From assembly GCF_001730285.1 (NCBI RefSeq), contig NZ_MIJZ01000016.1, positions 186,001 to 250,000 of the forward strand: DNA of 64,000 nt, in the 5' to 3' direction. The notes under the pieces were generated by a model. The model was not told the DNA's origin. It ran no database searches and was given only the letters and a program-made list of their open reading frames with translations. How positions within the stretch are numbered: position 1 is the first letter of the stretch; each line of letters opens with the position of its first letter. This DNA comes from Enterococcus ureasiticus. Its GTDB lineage: Bacteria; Bacillota; Bacilli; Lactobacillales; Enterococcaceae. This document shows positions 61,071-64,000 of this stretch, piece after piece. A program made the translations under genes and the position numbers.

Positions 61071-63449
61071 TTAGTCAGGCATATGCACTTGATTCAATGT
61101 CCACTGGATTGTTTTCTTATTCTTGTAAGTACCGATTGCAAGATACTCGGTATTTTTAAGTAGTATGCCTTCTGTATTTTCGAAATGTAATTGATAGTCA
61201 TATAAGCGATTCAGTGAAGCAGTTGTCGCATCCATGATTGTTAATGAATTACCGGACTGCTTGTCTGGAATTAATTGACTGGGTCCGCTTGATGTTTTCC
61301 ATACGAAATTGCTACTCGCTAATGCTGTTGGATCTTTAGTAACTGTAGCAATGCTGAGAGACCAATCTTTTGTTTGCCGCTGCCGACTGTCAGTTACTGT
61401 CAAATCAATTGTATTTCCAGCATCTCTAGGAAGTTCCCTTTTTGTTTCCCCAATTTTGAGATTAGTCCAACTCAACAGGTTCGGCACCTGAGTAACTTGT
61501 AGCGAACCATTTACTGTAATAATTGCTGTAAGCTGTATAATCGTATTGGGGTTGGCTTCTTCATAAATCGATAGATTCACTATATTATTACCATATGCGA
61601 GTGCGCTGTTTGGGAGTTGTAATTCCTTACTCTTTTGGGTAGAGGTGTTACTTTCATTAATTAACGTATCATCGGTAAGTAATTGTCCATCCTTTACTAA
61701 CTTGTAATGGATTACTGATCCAGCAGTTCCTCCACTGTAATAAAATGTCAATGGGTAATCCGTATCAGCAAGTGCCGCTCTATCAATTTCTTTCGTTATG
61801 GTTGTTGTTACTGCGTCATTTGACCATGATGCTGTAATTGGGTCAGCTATATGTTTCAAAAGAAAATGAATAGGCATAGAGGAAAGAAAATCTTGATTGC
61901 CCGAATTAACATTTAGCAATAACAAACTGGAAGTAAATTTAGATAGCTCATCAATTGCTGACTCAGTCGTACTTTTTACTTTAAATTCAATTGTTACATA
62001 ATCTCCTTTTTTGGCAGTCACGGGCATACTAAGAATAAATTTACTATTCTTAGTATCAACAGTTGGTACATAAGAGCCTAGATATTGATCGTTTACACTT
62101 ACTTTTGCCTCTTTTAATGTAGTTAGATCAAACTGGTTTGCACTCAGACTTGCTTGATAAATTAAATTTGTTGTTTCATAGGCTATGTTTTGTAATGTGG
62201 CAGTTGTTTTAAAGGAAACATCTTCTCCTTTTTTTGCAAATTTTTGGCTGTTGCTTCCATTTGTTTCTAAGACAATATTTTCTCCCTCATTATTAAAAAC
62301 GTCATTATCCAAAGAATATTTTAATTCTACTGGCGCATCAGCAAAAACTATTTTCACACTACCTTCACTAGCACCATTGGCAGCGGTGAATCCCCAATAT
62401 GCTTTGTTATCATTAACTGACAATTTTAATTCTGAAGAGAGTGTATTCCAAGGAACAAGAATGGTTGCTGTCTCGGCACCATTCTTGGGATCTCTTAATG
62501 AATACGTGAATTCTTTTTTATCAAAGTCAAAGTTGAAATTAAATTCATACCACGTACCATCTTGGACACTCTGTGTTTTTAAAGCATTATTCATATATTG
62601 ATAAGCATTATGCTGTATCCTAGCTGATCGTCCTACTAATCCTAACGAAAACCAACCATTCGCATCGGAAATATCTCCTAAAACACTTTTGTCAATTGGT
62701 TGGTACGTCGCAGTTAAATTTCCAGGAAATGTATACGCTAGATGGGGTGCATTTAATTCACCTAAAGGATTATCGGATACATCAAATGCATTCGGGTAAC
62801 TTTCCTTTCCATTCTTGTATAAATCGAATTCCACGGAAAAAGAATTTTTTATCGCATCTGTATTCGGATAGGTTGTAGTAAAAAGTCCTTGTGAAGAAGC
62901 ACTTGCCCCATATACACCTAAATTTTGTCCATCGGTTCTTTTATTTTGTGCCGTTGTCAGTGCTTGTGTTTTTTTCGTGTCATTATGCATCGTAAACGTA
63001 AATCCATCTGATTGATTCGTTCCAAAGTTAACAAACATTCTTCCTTTAAAAGATTGAGAAAAATCTAATTTATTCGTTTCTAACGACCACATAGAAATCC
63101 AATTATTTTTTCCGCCAATTGTAATTTCACTATAGGGAAACCCGTTATTTACTGAGTTATTCGGCACATAGTTTTTTATCGTAAATCCAGTACCTCCAAC
63201 AGGATTATCAAACAAGCCATCTATCGTGATACCACCTTCTGGTATATAATCAATACCTCTCGTATCTCGAATAGCGTCATACGGTCGTGACACAGGATCA
63301 AGCGTATTTTCTGTAGATTCTATCGCGGAATATTCAGTATTAGAAGATGTTCCACTTTCTATAGCAAAACTATTTATTGGAAGGAGAAAAAGGCAAAAAA
63401 AAGAGAGTATATATCCCAACTTATAATAATTCAATTCAATAACTTCCAT
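61071..63449 (-). CDS. Large L-type-lectin-domain WxL surface protein
   Basis: A 792-residue secreted protein. After the signal peptide (to about residue 30, NSFA) comes a bacterial L-type (legume-like) lectin domain of about 340 residues (SFKGRMFVNFGTNQSDGFTFTMHND, VEFDLYKNG, WYEFNFNFDFDKKEFTY, AYWGFTAANG), then beta-sandwich modules, and a C-terminal WxL domain with KDWSLSIATV and IQWTLNQVHMPD. It should bind sugar and attach to peptidoglycan through WxL. ATG 63449 abuts AAGGA; TTG 63434 with GGAAG 8 bases upstream is an alternative start. It is the first gene of the minus-strand locus, under the predicted promoter at 63465-63493. Confidence 0.9.
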   Translation of the reverse strand: MEVIELNYYKLGYILSFFCLFLLPINSFAIESGTSSNTEYSAIESTENTLDPVSRPYDAIRDTRGIDYIPEGGITIDGLFDNPVGGTGFTIKNYVPNNSVNNGFPYSEITIGGKNNWISMWSLETNKLDFSQSFKGRMFVNFGTNQSDGFTFTMHNDTKKTQALTTAQNKRTDGQNLGVYGASASSQGLFTTTYPNTDAIKNSFSVEFDLYKNGKESYPNAFDVSDNPLGELNAPHLAYTFPGNLTATYQPIDKSVLGDISDANGWFSLGLVGRSARIQHNAYQYMNNALKTQSVQDGTWYEFNFNFDFDKKEFTYSLRDPKNGAETATILVPWNTLSSELKLSVNDNKAYWGFTAANGASEGSVKIVFADAPVELKYSLDNDVFNNEGENIVLETNGSNSQKFAKKGEDVSFKTTATLQNIAYETTNLIYQASLSANQFDLTTLKEAKVSVNDQYLGSYVPTVDTKNSKFILSMPVTAKKGDYVTIEFKVKSTTESAIDELSKFTSSLLLLNVNSGNQDFLSSMPIHFLLKHIADPITASWSNDAVTTTITKEIDRAALADTDYPLTFYYSGGTAGSVIHYKLVKDGQLLTDDTLINESNTSTQKSKELQLPNSALAYGNNIVNLSIYEEANPNTIIQLTAIITVNGSLQVTQVPNLLSWTNLKIGETKRELPRDAGNTIDLTVTDSRQRQTKDWSLSIATVTKDPTALASSNFVWKTSSGPSQLIPDKQSGNSLTIMDATTASLNRLYDYQLHFENTEGILLKNTEYLAIGTYKNKKTIQWTLNQVHMPD

Positions 63450-63464
63450 TCCTTATTTTTTTTT

Positions 63465-63493
63465 TGTATACTAATTATATAATTGCTTGTCAC
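63465..63493 (-). promoter_or_regulatory. Promoter of WxL locus
   Basis: On the minus strand GTGACA (63493-63488), exactly 17 bases, and TATACA (63470-63465). It lies 16 bases before the lectin-WxL start. Confidence 0.7.
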
Positions 63494-63506
63494 CTCAAAG
63501 GGGACA
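63488..63506. promoter_or_regulatory. Inverted repeat over -35 box, candidate Mga-like operator
   Basis: TGTCACC-tcaaa-GGGGACA is a 7-bp inverted repeat with one mismatch that covers the -35 box of the WxL promoter. It lies between that promoter and the divergent Mga-like gene, a natural site for control by it. Confidence 0.5.
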
Positions 63507-63563
63507 TTTTTTTTATGTTTTCAGTAAAAAAAAATGTCTTATTTTTTAGAAAGGATCCTATAA

Positions 63564-64000
63564 ATGTACCCTACTTTAGAAACACTACTTGACTTTTTAT
63601 ATGAACCAGATACAAAAAAAAAGCTCTCTATTTTAAAGGCTTTAGAGCTTAAAAATGATTGGATGACATTAGAAGAATTACATTCATCTTTGGGATATAC
63701 CCAAACAACTTTAAAAAAATATTTAAATCAATTTGAAAAAGAATCTGAAGAAAAATATATATTTTCGGTAAAATCAGACAGAAAAAAAGGGTATCTTTTA
63801 GAAATTAAAAATATATTCGGATTTGGTCAATATTATCGAGATATTCTTTTTGATATGTGGCCCGTACAGTTTTTAACACAACTGATTTTACATAATAAAG
63901 TAAGTAAAGATTTTTTCCCTCTTGAATTTTTCATTAGTGATTCGACGTTAAAGAGTAAAATTAAAGATTTTAAGCAAGTCACGGCATTTTTTAATATTAG
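63564..64000 (+). CDS. Mga/AtxA-family helix-turn-helix regulator (C-terminus beyond window)
   Basis: About 145 residues are visible before the window edge. An N-terminal helix-turn-helix (DWMTLEELHSSLGYTQTTLKKYLNQF) is followed by an Mga-type second wing/helix region (VKSDRKKGYLLEIKNIFGFGQYYRDILFD). Such regulators usually carry PTS-regulation domains further along and activate surface-protein genes. AGAAAGGA lies 8 bases before ATG 63564. It is divergent from the WxL locus with an operator-like repeat between, so local control is likely. Confidence 0.82.
   Translation, partial: MYPTLETLLDFLYEPDTKKKLSILKALELKNDWMTLEELHSSLGYTQTTLKKYLNQFEKESEEKYIFSVKSDRKKGYLLEIKNIFGFGQYYRDILFDMWPVQFLTQLILHNKVSKDFFPLEFFISDSTLKSKIKDFKQVTAFFNI

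Overview
This looks like chromosomal DNA of a low-GC lactic-acid Firmicute, most likely an Enterococcus. Supporting features are WxL-domain surface proteins with DUF916/DUF3324 partners, LPXTG anchors, a hit/ecsAB/prsA/yhaMNO block, an EndoE/EfEndo18A-like endoglycosidase and an Mga-type regulator. AGGAGG-type ribosome sites and Rho-independent terminators are clear throughout. The genus is an inference from gene content; no rRNA or tRNA gene was seen.

Layout. 1-1784: C-terminally cut thioester-domain/Cna-B adhesin (minus). 2.4-6.4 kb: tyrosine phosphatase, small membrane protein, frameshifted and redox-dead flavoprotein, lipoprotein. 6.6-28.7 kb: a conserved housekeeping stretch (ytpR, usp, thioredoxin-like, pepA, TMEM175-type channel, trmB, a YtmP-like kinase, dat, ecsAB, hit, ytxH-like, prsA, ASCH protein, yhaMNO, metallophosphoesterase, psd, pssA, yheA-like, class A PBP). 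29.0-31.4 kb: GH18 endo-beta-N-acetylglucosaminidase and a three-repeat secreted protein, each preceded by a near-identical ~117 bp promoter-terminator element that looks like a twin small-RNA gene. 31.6-35.5 kb: RluA-type pseudouridine synthase, phosphohexomutase, argR, AraC-type regulator. 35.5-44.2 kb: carbohydrate island (GH36 alpha-galactosidase; GH13 alpha-glucosidase; divergent scrA and scrB-scrR with two readable ScrR-type operators). 44.5-47.4 kb: AT-rich four-gene accessory operon (HEPN-like, GNAT-PUA/ASCH fusion, ASCH, P-loop kinase-like). 47.4-48.8 kb: largely non-coding region packed with hairpin terminators and one 58-codon ORF. 48.8-51.3 kb: ABC transporter with a permease-binding-protein fusion (EgtU/OpuC type). 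51.6-63.5 kb: WxL surface-protein locus (lectin-WxL, two more WxL proteins, two DUF916/DUF3324 anchors, mini LPXTG protein, small membrane proteins, winged-helix regulator, large LPXTG SpaA-type protein), all minus. 63.56-64 kb: start of a divergent Mga/AtxA-family regulator, cut by the window end.

How the parts work together. The WxL locus probably builds a cell-surface complex in which DUF916/DUF3324 membrane proteins hold WxL proteins on peptidoglycan; the divergent Mga-like gene and an inverted repeat over the -35 box suggest local control. ScrA imports sucrose as sucrose-6-phosphate, ScrB splits it and ScrR represses both promoters. The accessory operon at 44.5-47.4 kb and the twin RNA elements at 29-30.4 kb are the most likely places for undescribed biology.

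Limits. Domain calls come from reading motifs by eye. No database search, structure prediction or RNA folding was run, so paralogue-level names and all promoters and RNAs are predictions.
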